A stretch of 64,000 bases of DNA from Sacculina carcini (lineage: Eukaryota > Arthropoda > Thecostraca > Sacculinidae): assembly GCA_916048095.2 (NCBI GenBank), contig OU696574.1, forward strand, positions 6,049,587 through 6,113,586. Reading direction: 5' to 3'. A program made the position numbers and the translations under genes. Within the stretch, counting starts at the first letter, position 1. Each line of letters opens with the position of its first letter. This document shows positions 44,511 through 53,854 of the stretch, in pieces. The notes under the pieces are model-generated. The model was not told the origin of the DNA, ran no database searches, and saw only the letters and a program-made list of their open reading frames with translations.

Positions 44511-45899
44511 ATGTTAAGTTTACAAGGTATAAATTCGGTTTCCAAGAGTTCATCGATTGCTAAAGTCAGTCCGTTTTTGGATGAACACGGAATTTGCAGA
44601 ATCAGAGGTTGTCTTGAGTTTTCAGACGATTCGTTCGACAGTAAATATTCTATTATTTTGCCGAAGTGTCATTTGGCTCTTTTGATCATCAGCGATCAGC
44701 ACTTACTAATGAAACATGCGGGCGTATTTTCTCTTTTGACGGTTTTGAGGTGCAATTACTGGATTTTAGGTGATCGCTGTCTTGTGAAGCAGGTTGAGCG
44801 ACAATGCGTTTCTTGTCAGCGTGTTGATAAGGCTGGTTGCTTACCTGTACCTGTACCGTTACATCGTAATCCCGTTACGTCTTGGCCTCTATTCGCTTCT
44901 GTTGGAATCGATTTTGCGGGTCCTTTGGTTGTATGTGATTTGCCGGACAAGAAGATGTATTGGTGCTTGTTTGCATGCCCTGTTGTGCGCACGGTGCATC
45001 TTGAGTTGTCTTCTTACTTTAGTTTAACGGATTTTTCACTGTATTTCCGTCGTTTCATTGCCAGAAGAGGTCTTCCCAATTCGATCTAATCGGATAATGC
45101 CGCTGTCTTTCAGGGTGCGGCCAAACTTATGAGATCCTGCTTTGGTTCTAATGGTCCAAAGTGGCAATATATTGTACCCAGATCTCCATGGTGGGGATGC
45201 TGGTGGGAACGGCTTGTGCGCTCTGTGAAGTCTTCTCTGAGAAAAACCGTCGGGAATGCCCACCTCGGTGGAGAGGATTTAGAGACTCTCCTTTTGGAGA
45301 TTGAAGCTGTAATCAACTCCAGATCGCTTACGTTTGTTAGTGATGAAGCGACTGAGCATTGTCCTTTGACTCCAAGTCATTTTTTTGTCGGGTTTCTCAT
45401 TTTGCGATTCCTGATTCGATATTGACTGCTATGACCGACAAGTCTCATTTTCTCCTGCTTGGAGCGGAAAGAATGGAACGACTCAAGAAATGTTGGCTGA
45501 TTTGGAGCAAGGATTACATTAGTAACTTACCAGGTTATACTGCCAGGAAGGACCGACCCTCTGAGCTGTTAGTGGGTGACGTTGTTTTAGTGAGGGAGGA
45601 TTGTATAGCTCGGTTGAAATGGCAAGGGAGTGGTCGTTGCTCTTTATCACGGCAATGAGGGTGGCATACGTGTTCTAGATGTCCGCACTAATAAAGGTAT
45701 TTTTAAGCGATCAGTGCAGCGCCTCCATCGTCTAGAGCTTCCCTTGACTGAAACCACTATTGTGAACTCGGATGTGGAACTTGATTCACATGTGCCTGTT
45801 CATATACCTGCGTGTCTTGATATTTTGTGTTCTTGTGATAGTGAGGTTAAGACCTGTTCTGGTCGTGTCATACGTAAACCAATTAGTTTTCGCGAATGA
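44511..45899 (+). pseudogene. BEL/Pao integrase and C-terminal domain
   Basis: The zinc-binding region is KHAGVFSLLTVLRCNYWI...CVSCQR (HHCC). The core has SVGIDFAGPLVV (first Asp), then a TAA stop at about 45087-45089 immediately before SDNAAVFQGAAK (second Asp), and WWGCWWERLVRSVKSSLRK (Glu). LLLEIEAVINSRSLTF follows. The DUF5641-type tail (LKKCWLIWSKDYISNLPGY, VGDVVLVRED) lies past a frameshift near 45400, and another near 45640 leads to the final frame ending at 45897-45899. Confidence 0.8.
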
Positions 45900-46035
45900 G
45901 GTAACTTTGATTTTCTATTTGTGTGCATTACTTATTATGTATAAGTTGTTCAATCGCTATTCTGGTCTGTCGTTTTAGCTCTCCCGTTTCGATCATGTTC
46001 TCTCTTTACTCTGTGTTGAACCAGTGGCTCAAGGT

Positions 46036-46262
46036 GGGGGGAATGTTGAGAATTGCTATTATTTCGAGATATTTTGGTTATAAGATTTGTTTCGTATTAT
46101 ACATTTTGCTTAAAATGCAAACGGTGATTGGCAGCTTTGTGGTTTTCTCTACTTTTTACCTAGTTGAGACGTTTATTGGAGGGGTGGTTGTTGTTGTTGT
46201 GAATCCGATGAATATATGGTGGTTGTTTTTGGTCTGCGTGCTAATTTTCTGATTGTGTCCTA
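46036..46262 (+). repeat. BEL/Pao 3' LTR
   Basis: It starts TGTTGAGAATTGC after the polypurine tract AAGGTGGGGGGA and shares its body with 39470-39660. The right limit is set by the start of a gypsy RNase H fragment in reverse orientation. Confidence 0.6.
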
Positions 46263-46531
46263 TACATTGTTTGAGCGGAGTTGAGTTGCTTAGACCAAAA
46301 AGCCAATGGCTGCCAATGGTTACCGTATGACAATGACATACCGTATGACACTACCATATACTCGCCAATGACACCGTCATTCAGTTGTTGCAGTACAGCA
46401 CCTATACTGGAATTGGTGCCGTGAGTGAATAACCCAAGTTGCGCTGATTCGTTCTGATGGCAAGGGATAGTAGCTGAGCTTAGAGCGGCTTTACTCTCAT
46501 CAAATGCCTTCTCTGCCTCATCTGTCCACAT
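46260..46531 (-). pseudogene. gypsy RNase H fragment (reverse orientation)
   Basis: A 90-residue fragment contains EAEKAFDESKAALSSAT, a degenerate active-site region LFTHGTNSSIGAVLQQL (the usual TDAS is THGT, so the catalytic Asp is lost) and PLAFWSKQLNSAQTMY. It ends in frame with the BEL LTR sequence. It lies head to head with gypsy-2 on the plus strand. Confidence 0.7.
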
Positions 46532-46546
46532 GACAGACGCTTACGT

Positions 46547-47081
46547 ATGACACCCTCACGTGCTTCTAAACTTGAGGCACTGTTGCGCCATCAACAGTTG
46601 GGTGACCAACGGCCATCCCAACTTCTACGCAATATGCGTAGATATCACAGCAGCAGGAGATCCGGGAGACACGGGATTGTTGCGCACTCTGCACTCAGCA
46701 GCGGATCGCTTCTCCGAGGCAACCATCAATAAAAACGCTCCTACCTGGCCAGAATTAACGGCAATCAGGCAAGTAGAGCGCGCTGTGCCCGTTTCGGCAA
46801 CACCAATTCTGACGCCTACACTTTCAAGCGCTGACATAAACAACCTAATTGCAAAAGTGAGCGAACTCATATCTGAGATCCAGACCGACAGACGTCGCTC
46901 GGACGAACGGCAATTCCGCGCGTTTCAACGTACTCGGTCGACATCCCGACGCGGACCCACTCAAACTGCAAATAACAGCACCGGCACTCGCATATGTCGT
47001 TTCCATCGGCGATTTGGCTCTTCAGCGTACCGATGTGAATCACCTTGCGCCTGGACTGCAGCCGAGCCGGCGGAAAACTAA
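46547..47081 (+). pseudogene. gypsy-2 Gag, C-terminal part
   Basis: The LEALLRHQQLGDQRPSQLLRNM block is followed by a frameshift near 46640 and an internal deletion, then LRTLHSAADRFSEAT and a coiled segment (DINNLIAKVSELISEI). It ends with ICRFHRRFGSSAYRCESPCAW, the H/C-rich block typical of Mag-like Gag proteins. Confidence 0.65.
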
Positions 47082-47578
47082 TGGGCCTGCGTCGCAGCGC
47101 ACCAGCGCCGACGGACGATCATCATATTCCGGTGCCTCTGTTATATGTTCAGGACAGCGCTACACAGCGACGTTTTCTCATCGACACTGGCGCGCAAGTG
47201 AATGTTATACCAGTTACATCGCTTGATGGTGAAACACCCCAAAAACATACTTCAAAGCTGTTGGCGGCAAACGGCTCTCTGCTAGATGTCTACGGGACCC
47301 GAAAGGTGACAATTACATTTTCGCATGACCCGGCGATGCACTGGAATTTCATAGTCGCTGACACATCGCTCAGCATACGCGCAGATCTGCTCGCGCACCA
47401 CCGTCTAATATTGGATGTGCACAAACGAGAACTACGAGATGTGTCCGGCCGCGTATGTTCCAGGGGTACCGCGAGCGTCGTCACCTCATCAAAACTACAA
47501 TGTCTGGTTGAAGAACCACAAGCTTTCCAAACGTTGATATCCGACTTTCCGGGAGTGGTCCGACTACCAGACCAATAA
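47045..47578 (+). CDS. gypsy-2 aspartic protease region
   Basis: This frame is open for 177 residues and carries RRFLIDTGAQVNVIPV (active-site DTG) near residues 38-53, KLLAANGSLLDVYG, MHWNFIVADTSLSIRADLLAHH (flap and substrate-side segments) and LILDVHKREL. It ends at 47578, where the RT linker begins in a broken frame. It is one of the better-preserved domains in this element. Confidence 0.65.
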   Translation: MRLDCSRAGGKLMGLRRSAPAPTDDHHIPVPLLYVQDSATQRRFLIDTGAQVNVIPVTSLDGETPQKHTSKLLAANGSLLDVYGTRKVTITFSHDPAMHWNFIVADTSLSIRADLLAHHRLILDVHKRELRDVSGRVCSRGTASVVTSSKLQCLVEEPQAFQTLISDFPGVVRLPDQ

Positions 47579-47639
47579 TTTCCTCTGCGTCACACAGTGA
47601 CAAATCACATATAAACGTACATTCCGCCGAAATTCACAA

Positions 47640-48523
47640 AACCTCGCCGTTTGGCTCCGGCTCGATTGGCACTCGCGAAACAGTGATTTGACGAAATGCA
47701 AAATATCGGTGTCTTGAGGACGTCAAGCAGTAACTGGGCCGCGCCACTTCACATGGTGCGCAAGCAGGAGCAAGGAAAGTGACGCCCATGTGGCGATTAC
47801 CGCGCGCTTAATTCTTGTACTGTGTCAGACAAAGACCCGATCCCACAAATTCAGGATTTCGCCAACAGCCTCGCGGGCTGCTACGTCTATAGGGCGCTGG
47901 ATTTGGTACGTGCGTATAATCAAATACCTGTTGAACCGTGTGACGTCCTTAAAACAGATATAACGACGCCTTTCGGACTATACGAGGCTGTGCGTATGCC
48001 TTTTGGTCTGAAAAACGCCGCACAGACCATGCAACGATTTATCGATCAGGTATTGCGTGGCTTACCTAACGTATATGCATATATCGACGATATTTTGATT
48101 GCCAGTCCGGCACGCACATATCACGACAAACACGTGCGAGCTGTGCTCGAGCGCCTGCAAAAATACGGAGTCGTGATAAACCACCGCAAATGTGTGTACA
48201 ACAAAATTTGTGTCTCTTTCCTGGGTCATCACCTGACACCAAATGGTATTTCTCCACTGCCAGATAAAGTTGACGCTATTGCATCGTTCCCTAGACCAGA
48301 CACACAGTCACCACTTCGCCGTTTTCTGGGCATGACGGTTTTCTACAATCGTGTTATGCCCGCTGCTGCAAAACACTTGCAGTCGCTCAACAAGCTGCTC
48401 GTGCCTTCTGGCAAACGCTCTCTTCGACCCGTCCAATGGTGTGACGACACTGATCAAGCATTCGGAGCTACCAAAGCGAAACTTGCCTATGCTGTGATGT
48501 TGGCTCATCCTGTCAGAGACGCG

Positions 48524-48530
<7 letters not shown>
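47640..48530 (+). pseudogene. gypsy-2 reverse transcriptase
   Basis: The N-terminal part is broken (FDEMQNIGVLRTSSSNWAAPLH then a stop near 47780, then [11 protein letters not shown]). The open part from 47822 has [15 protein letters not shown] (first catalytic Asp), [16 protein letters not shown] and the complete YIDDILIAS box, then [16 protein letters not shown] and [15 protein letters not shown]. The frame enters the TA repeat after LAHPVRDAP, so RNase H and integrase are lost. Confidence 0.75.

Positions 48531-48596
<66 letters not shown>
48528..48596. repeat. TA dinucleotide microsatellite, about 34 units
   Basis: An uninterrupted TA run lies at the junction between the gypsy-2 RT and the Penelope-like element. 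Confidence 0.95.
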
Positions 48597-48599
<3 letters not shown>

Positions 48600-48645
48600 T
48601 ATTTTGTAAATGAATCACTTCATCGGTTACAATCAATATATTTAA

Positions 48646-48680
48646 GTACGAACGTTTTCGCCTAACGGCTTCTTCAGGTA
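48646..48680 (-). ncRNA. Hammerhead ribozyme-like core in the Penelope 3' region
   Basis: On the minus strand the conserved boxes CTGAAGA and GAAA surround a GCC-GTTA-GGC helix (stem II). A short ACG-TT-CGT helix with a following TA could form stem III and the cleavage site. Minimal type I hammerheads are known in Penelope-like elements, which fits the location. Stem I and the cleavage position were not verified. Confidence 0.5.
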
Positions 48681-48816
48681 CTGAAATTCATTAAAATTAA
48701 CTGCCGAATTGCACAATTATATAGCCGACCATAAAAAACACATGCATCATAAAAATTTAGTAACTCTCGTAATTAAGTGCTGAAAAAAGGATAATTAATT
48801 GTCAATTGCGTTATCT

Positions 48817-49314
48817 TTAGAACTGGCATTTTAAATCTATTCCCTTGCAGCCTTTGATGAGTGATCCATCATCATGCTGTCGTATGTAGGCTGCTTCAGC
48901 GTACTTTCTTGTCGAATCATCTCTGATGGAACTGTGTATGATACACCAGCTGATGGATAATGGAGAGTTGGTGGGGTGCTCATTGTTGTGTTCGAACATC
49001 ACACCGTTCAGTTTTGGGCTAATATGCTCCTGCATTCGTATTTTCACAGGTGAACAGGTTTCACCTATGTAGAATCTTCCACAGATCGTACATGTTATCT
49101 TATAAATCACATTCTTCTGCCAACATTGTGACCTTTTCGTCGCACAGGAGCATGTAAAGCAACCGGACTCGCATGTCAGTCGCTCTTTGGGAGGTGCAAA
49201 TATTATTTTTAGTGGGCGACCCGGGTCAAAGAAAATCCTCACTTTGTCTGCGAGACCCGTTCTTCTGAGCAGTGATTGACACTGTCGCTTGTTTGCCTCT
49301 CCCAAGTATGGCAA
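48817..49314 (-). CDS. Penelope GIY-YIG endonuclease domain
   Basis: This domain nicks target DNA. In the 165-residue open frame: PYLGEANKRQCQSLLRR and VRIFFDPGRPLKIIFAPPKER form the linker after RT. CESGCFTC and CWQKNVIYKITCTICG bring the CCHH-type cysteines that precede the domain in animal elements. VIYKITC...RFYIGET is the GIY-YIG motif (Y and Y present), with KIRMQEH (catalytic Arg and following His) and a C-terminal AEAAYIRQ (Glu). The frame starts at a Met that is internal to the natural polyprotein. Confidence 0.75.
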   Translation of the reverse strand: MPYLGEANKRQCQSLLRRTGLADKVRIFFDPGRPLKIIFAPPKERLTCESGCFTCSCATKRSQCWQKNVIYKITCTICGRFYIGETCSPVKIRMQEHISPKLNGVMFEHNNEHPTNSPLSISWCIIHSSIRDDSTRKYAEAAYIRQHDDGSLIKGCKGIDLKCQF

Positions 49315-49338
49315 CTTTACATAATATTTGCGTTCGTC

Positions 49339-49997
49339 TTATTTTTGTTTTTCATGTCCAGTATTGCCCGCATTCCTTAGTGCCCTATATTTTGTTTTGT
49401 CGATCACATTCATGGGATAGCCATTCACTTTCAGGCGATTTTCAACAGTTCTCAGCGATTTTCGTAGGTTCAACTCATTGTTGGCTCTTCTTGACGCCCT
49501 CACCAACTCGCCCAATGCAATGGAACATTTTGCTGATGTTGAGCCGTATGATTGCCATGGCGTGAACGATCCACTGTGTACAGTTTTCACATGTAATGTG
49601 GTGTATAATTTGCGACCATCATGACTGATTAGGCAGTCGAGATATGACAAGCTGCCGTCCTTTGGCTTTTGGATAGTAAATTGGATGTGCGAGTTGATTG
49701 AGTTAACAATCCGCATCATATCATCAATGCTTACGTCATCGTACCACGCAATGAAAATATCGTCAATGTACCGCTTATACTCCGGTGGCCATGGTAATTT
49801 TTCAATTTTTTGGCGGTCCATGTAGTCGGCGTAAATAATGGCCAGTTGCGGTGCCATATAATTTTAATATAATTACCCATTGAAAGGCCCTGTACTTGTG
49901 CATAGTGCATCTCACCTTGGACAATCACATAATTTGAAATGGCCGAATCAATGAGCACTACAACATCGTCCACGTCCACTAAGTAAGTATTCATCAT
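49339..49997 (-). pseudogene. Penelope reverse transcriptase, C-terminal half
   Basis: YVIVQGEMHYAQVQGLSMGN (the Q-G-x-x-MG block) is at 49997-49870. After a frameshift near 49860 comes MAPQLAIIYADYMDR and then the catalytic box YKRYIDDIFIAW, followed by IQFTIQKPKDGSLSYLDCLIS, HVKTVHSG and ALGELVRASRRAN, which are the usual thumb blocks of Penelope RTs. The first catalytic Asp block is lost with the missing N-terminus. Confidence 0.75.
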
Positions 49998-50003
49998 TTG
50001 CTA

Positions 50004-50312
50004 ATGTATTCACCAGCAATGATCACAATATCTGCGAATATATATATGAACAACACCATTAGCAATTGAGAAACTGTTTGACAATAAACGTTAAACTTTG
50101 TTGGATAACACGTGCAAATTAACATATCTGAAACACGCTTAGTACAAGTAATTTACATTGAAAAGTACTTATCGTACATCAACGAGTGCATTCCACGTTT
50201 TACTAAAATGAACCAGAGTGAATGTGCTCGCCGCGCAGCATATGCCTTCTCAATACTTCTCTACGCCCCCCAAGTCGACTGTCGGGAGACTGATATTGGC
50301 CATGTAAGCGCT
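50004..50312. other. No gene seen; possible LTR remnant of gypsy-3
   Basis: This lies just beyond the stop of the gypsy-3 polyprotein. On the minus strand a CTTGGGGGGCG purine-rich block (near 50265-50275) could be a polypurine tract, with the sequence to its left a decayed LTR. The boundaries are not defined. Confidence 0.35.
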
Positions 50313-50611
50313 GGTTATCAGAGGACGTAATCACCAGTGAGCATCCACGCCGGTGGACGACGGTGTCTTGTGGGACGTTCGTTGCAACGTGCCGGTAGTT
50401 CACCATATTCTGGTGATGGTCCCTCCGACTCTGAGGGTCGAGCCAACGGTGTCGTGGCTGGCATCGGTGATGCAGCCACGTTCGGTTGGTCAGGTGCAGT
50501 TGGCATGTGTGACGCCGTCGGCTGATCAGAAGCGATTGTCCTGTCGGGTGTGGATGTTTGGTTTGGTGCGGTTGGTTGGTCCGTCGAATGGTCTGGCGTG
50601 GTTGGCCTGTT

Positions 50612-51544
50612 TTACTCCATTGGTTGACTAAACTCGCTTGGTCCACTGTTAGATGGGATGTACGGAGTGAACGTTAACGGATAGCGCTGTATGAAGGGTA
50701 TGTATTTGCGAAGGAATCGGCGGTTTCTCAACGTGACACGGCCTGACCCGTCAACACGAATTACGTATTGGTCGAACTGGCGAACCTCGACTACGATACC
50801 AGTTTTGTCCCATTTGGTGGGATGTGGACCTGTCTGGTTTTGAATGCGCACATGATCACCGACGACCAGAGGTGGGAGGTGTCGTGTATGCTCGGTGAGG
50901 CGTTCCGCCATGACCATGTGACGCTTTCGCAATGCTTCTTCTCTAGCCTGAAGTGTTTCCCTCCAGTTGGGGTGAGGTTCGTATTTACCGGGGTGTATCC
51001 GTATGGCATCTCTGATCTGTCTGCCAAATATGCACATGGCGGGGGAGACATGAGTGATGGGATCGGGGGTGTTGCGGTATTGCAGAACTGCTTTTTGGAA
51101 TTGATCTGTGTCGAGGCGTCCATAGTTATCAGTGTTCTGTGTTATTAGACGTTTCACCGCTTTCACACCGACCTCCGCTCGGCAGTTACTGTGTGGGTGT
51201 GCTACCGATGAGATGCGGTGTGAGACACCCCAGCTTCGGAGAAACTGTTGTGTCTGCTTCGACTTAAATTCCAGGCCGTAGTCTGAGGTAATCTCATCGC
51301 TGATTCCGTATGATACAAACGTGCGGCGCAGAGCGGAGATCAGCCCTGAGGCTCCGTCGTTGGCCTTTTCGACGACCGGCCAATTGCTGTATCTGTCGAC
51401 AATCACAAGATACGTGTTGCCACGATAACTGAAATAGTCACTGACTATTTGCTGGAACGGGTATGATGGAGCGATTGGTGGCGCTGGTGGAGAGTGTGGT
51501 TGGGATGGTGCCATTCGATTGCACGCTTGACATCGTGAGCGCAC
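50612..51544 (-). CDS. gypsy-3 integrase
   Basis: This is the DDE integrase of an LTR retrotransposon. Residues 1-10 contain CQACNR, the C-x2-C of the zinc-binding region whose His pair lies upstream in a broken frame. The core has QQIVSDYFSYRGNTYLV (first Asp), DEITSDYGLEFKS (second Asp; the usual GGPEF reads YGLEF) and NCRAEVGVKAVKRLI (Glu). LPPLVVGDHVRIQNQTGPHPTKW is the SH3-like C-terminal barrel. The frame is open for 310 residues. The Pro-rich tail and final RPPAWMLTGDYVL motif continue in another frame to 50318. Confidence 0.75.
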   Translation of the reverse strand: MRSRCQACNRMAPSQPHSPPAPPIAPSYPFQQIVSDYFSYRGNTYLVIVDRYSNWPVVEKANDGASGLISALRRTFVSYGISDEITSDYGLEFKSKQTQQFLRSWGVSHRISSVAHPHSNCRAEVGVKAVKRLITQNTDNYGRLDTDQFQKAVLQYRNTPDPITHVSPAMCIFGRQIRDAIRIHPGKYEPHPNWRETLQAREEALRKRHMVMAERLTEHTRHLPPLVVGDHVRIQNQTGPHPTKWDKTGIVVEVRQFDQYVIRVDGSGRVTLRNRRFLRKYIPFIQRYPLTFTPYIPSNSGPSEFSQPME

Positions 51545-51725
51545 GTTTGTTATGTCAAGAGTCAGTCCCAGCCTTGGTGGGCGGAGTGCAGTGCCTGTAG
51601 GATGCGTGTTCGTAGGGATGGCGGTATGACGACGTGGTCTTTGTACAGCAGGACGCCATCATGGCTGGTGAGATAGCTCTGAACTTATGGAAGTTTCTGA
51701 TTTCGGAGGGCATTTTCTCTGAGGA

Positions 51726-52073
51726 TTAGGGGAAACCCCATTCGATGAACTCCTGAAGTTGCAGGAAGTTTTCGTCACTAGTGGTCGCAGTTCGGACGTT
51801 GTCCCATGTAACGGATTGGTAGACGTCTCTTGTGAAGGCGATGTCGTCTGGTAGGTGTAACAACTCGGGACTGTTGACAGGATAACGGGATATGGCATCG
51901 GCAGCCTTGTGACGGGATCCAGGAATGTGAACCATGGTGAATCGATAGCGCAAAGTCTTCTCTTTCAGGTTGCGGAGCCGTGGGTTGTAGATGTCTCCAA
52001 GTGATCGGTCTCCGAAGACTTTGAGTAGTGGCTTGTGATCCACCGCGATGACCAAGTTTACACACAAGACCAT
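51726..52073 (-). pseudogene. gypsy-3 RNase H end and linker
   Basis: AVDHKPLLKVFGDRSL is the conserved TDHKPL block (with Thr changed to Val), followed by LRYRFTMVHIPGSRHKAADAISRYP, the end of RNase H. The frame breaks near 51726, and the link to the integrase contains a stop or shift. Confidence 0.7.
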
Positions 52074-53825
52074 TACAAGACAATTAGGACAGAATGGCGG
52101 AAGGAGAAATGAGATAACACAACGTCAACAACAGATGTGAGAACAGACTCAGTTGAATGGAAAGGTCGGAAGCCAGACTGGTAAGGATCTAAAACATCGT
52201 TAATAAGAGGAGAAAGTTGGGAGAAGATAACGGATTCTATCAACTTGGCGGTGAGATTGATAATTGAAACAGGACGATAATTTTTGATGATGGAAGAATC
52301 AAGTGTTGGTTTTTTCAAAATTGGGTAGACAATAGCATGTTTTTCAGGTATAAAAGAACCATGAAGTAATGAGAGATTTACTATATACAAAAAATAGGGA
52401 GCGAATAGAGTAATCGAGTGAGAGAAGGCCTTAAAATTAATAGGATCGGCGGGAGAGGCAGATATTTTTATTGATGAAAGTAAGGCTAGGATATCAGAGA
52501 GGACGACATGAGTAAAGGAAGAGAGAGTAGTCGATGAAGTAGAGTGTGTGATTTTGTGATGTGTAGCTGGAATGCTTTCATCTGTAGTTTTCACTTTGTT
52601 CCAGAAGAACGTTGCGAATTCAGAAGCAGTGGTTGAACAGGTTGTAGATGTGGAACGACGGCCAGAGATAGTGTTTAGAGTCGACCAGAGCAGTTTCTGT
52701 GAGACCGAAAGTGAGGTCAGTTTAGATTTGTAGAAAGAGCACTTAGCATCAGAGAGAGCGGCCAGATAAGCTGCACGAGACGAGCAGTAGGCGGACCAAT
52801 TCGACTCAGATCTTGAGCGACGCCACAAACGTTCAGACCGGCGTTGAAAGCGTTTCAAAGAGAGAAGTTCAGCATTAAACCATGGAATGGGCATGTATGT
52901 GCGGGAACAAGTTTTCAAAGGAAAAAGGGTATCATTAATATCAGAAAGAACCATGGAAAAACAAGAGTATACTTCGTCAGCTGGTAGTGAATAAAACACA
53001 TGAGAAGGTAGCCGAGATGTAAGAAATGATAAGAATACACCAGGATCAAAGTTTCTATACGATCTGAATGAATGAAGAAACATACTAGATGATTTAGAAG
53101 GTAACGGAATGTCAAATAGGCATAAGCTATGATCCGAAAATGAGCGATCGGGAGGGAAAACTTCACCTTTCGGTACAGCTAAGTCAGTGGAGAGAGTTGG
53201 CACAGGAAAAAGAAGCAGGTCAAGAATATGACCCGACAAATGAGTGGGGGAAGATATCGGAGAGCAAAGCGCATGAGAGTCAACGAAGGAACAAAACTGA
53301 GAGAAGTATACATTAGAGGAAGGGAAGTTGAAGTCACCAACGATTAGATATCTATTTGAGAATAATTTCGTCACAGATTCATGAAGATCAGAGAATTCAT
53401 CAAAGAATGCAGACGTAGTTCCTGGGTGATTATGTCGATAGACAACAATTATGCAGAGCTTAGGACGAGAAGGTACGGACAATGCAAGGGCAATGAATTC
53501 AAAAGAAAAATAGGCAGATTTAAGATCAGGAATTAGCGAAAGGGACAGTGATTTTGCATAGATACAACCAACACCACCGCCACGGGAGCAGATAAGGCTT
53601 GAACGAGACATGTGCAGAAAACCAAAACTACTAGGTATATCAGCAACAAAAGAAGAGATGTCGGTATCAAAAAGCCAAGTTTCTGTTAGGCAAAGGATAT
53701 CAATATTATGTGATGAACAGAGATGGGATAAATAGTGAGCTTTGTAACGGCAAGACCTTATATTTAAAAGAGCAAAGGTGAGCGAAGGAGAACTAGAGAA
53801 CGAATTCTGATGAAGAGAGGTGGCA
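52074..53825 (-). CDS. L2/CR1-like ORF2: EEP endonuclease and N-terminal RT, truncated
   Basis: This is one long open frame, truncated at its C-terminus. The endonuclease begins near 53810 with FALLNIRSCRYKAHYL, DILCLTETWL (Glu) and GGGVGCIYAKS, then YRHNHPGTTS, LIVGDFNFPSSN and FSDHSLCLFDIPL (Asp-His). A long linker with WFNAELLSLKRFQRR and YLAALSDAKCSFYKSKL precedes the RT, which shows FIPEKHAIVYPILKKPTLDSS, YRPVSIINLTAKLIESVIF and PYQSGFRPFHSTESVL. These blocks are characteristic of the L2/CR1 group. The catalytic boxes of the RT are missing. No stop interrupts the preserved part, suggesting a fairly young insertion. Confidence 0.75.
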
Positions 53826-53854
53826 GTGGAGGAGAAACAATGTGGCTGTGGTAG

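Larger units (their letters stand above)
39468..46262 (+). mobile_element. BEL/Pao LTR retrotransposon, nearly full length, decayed
   Basis: LTR relatives at both ends (39470-39660 and 46036-46262) share TTTATTGGAGGGGTGGTTG and the following GTGAATCCGATGAATATATGG text. Between them are Gag, zinc knuckles, protease, RT, RNase H, integrase and the DUF5641-type C-terminus in BEL/Pao order. The 5' LTR lacks its first roughly 60 bases because the gypsy-1 LTR abuts it. At least six stops or frameshifts break the coding part. Confidence 0.8.
46547..48530 (+). mobile_element. Ty3/gypsy element (gypsy-2), 5' and 3' truncated
   Basis: Gag C-terminal half, protease and RT are in order on the plus strand, ended by a TA microsatellite. 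Gag shares the LLRHQxLGDQxPSQLLR signature with gypsy-1, so the two belong to related families. No LTR is visible. Confidence 0.7.
48597..50003 (-). mobile_element. Penelope-like element with GIY-YIG endonuclease, 5' truncated
   Basis: Read right to left, this is an RT C-terminal half (49997-49339), a GIY-YIG endonuclease (49314-48817) and a 3' region with a hammerhead-ribozyme-like core (48646-48680). This order, RT then GIY-YIG, defines Penelope-like elements. The RT N-terminal half is missing and there are frameshifts near 49860 and 49325. The element lies directly against a TA microsatellite. Confidence 0.75.
50313..52073 (-). mobile_element. Ty3/gypsy element (gypsy-3), 5' truncated
   Basis: On the minus strand it holds the RNase H end, integrase and C-terminal tail of a gypsy Pol. 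Its RNase H and integrase sequences differ clearly from those of gypsy-4 at 55-57 kb, so it is a separate insertion. Its upstream half is missing at the junction with the L2-like LINE at 52073. Confidence 0.7.
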
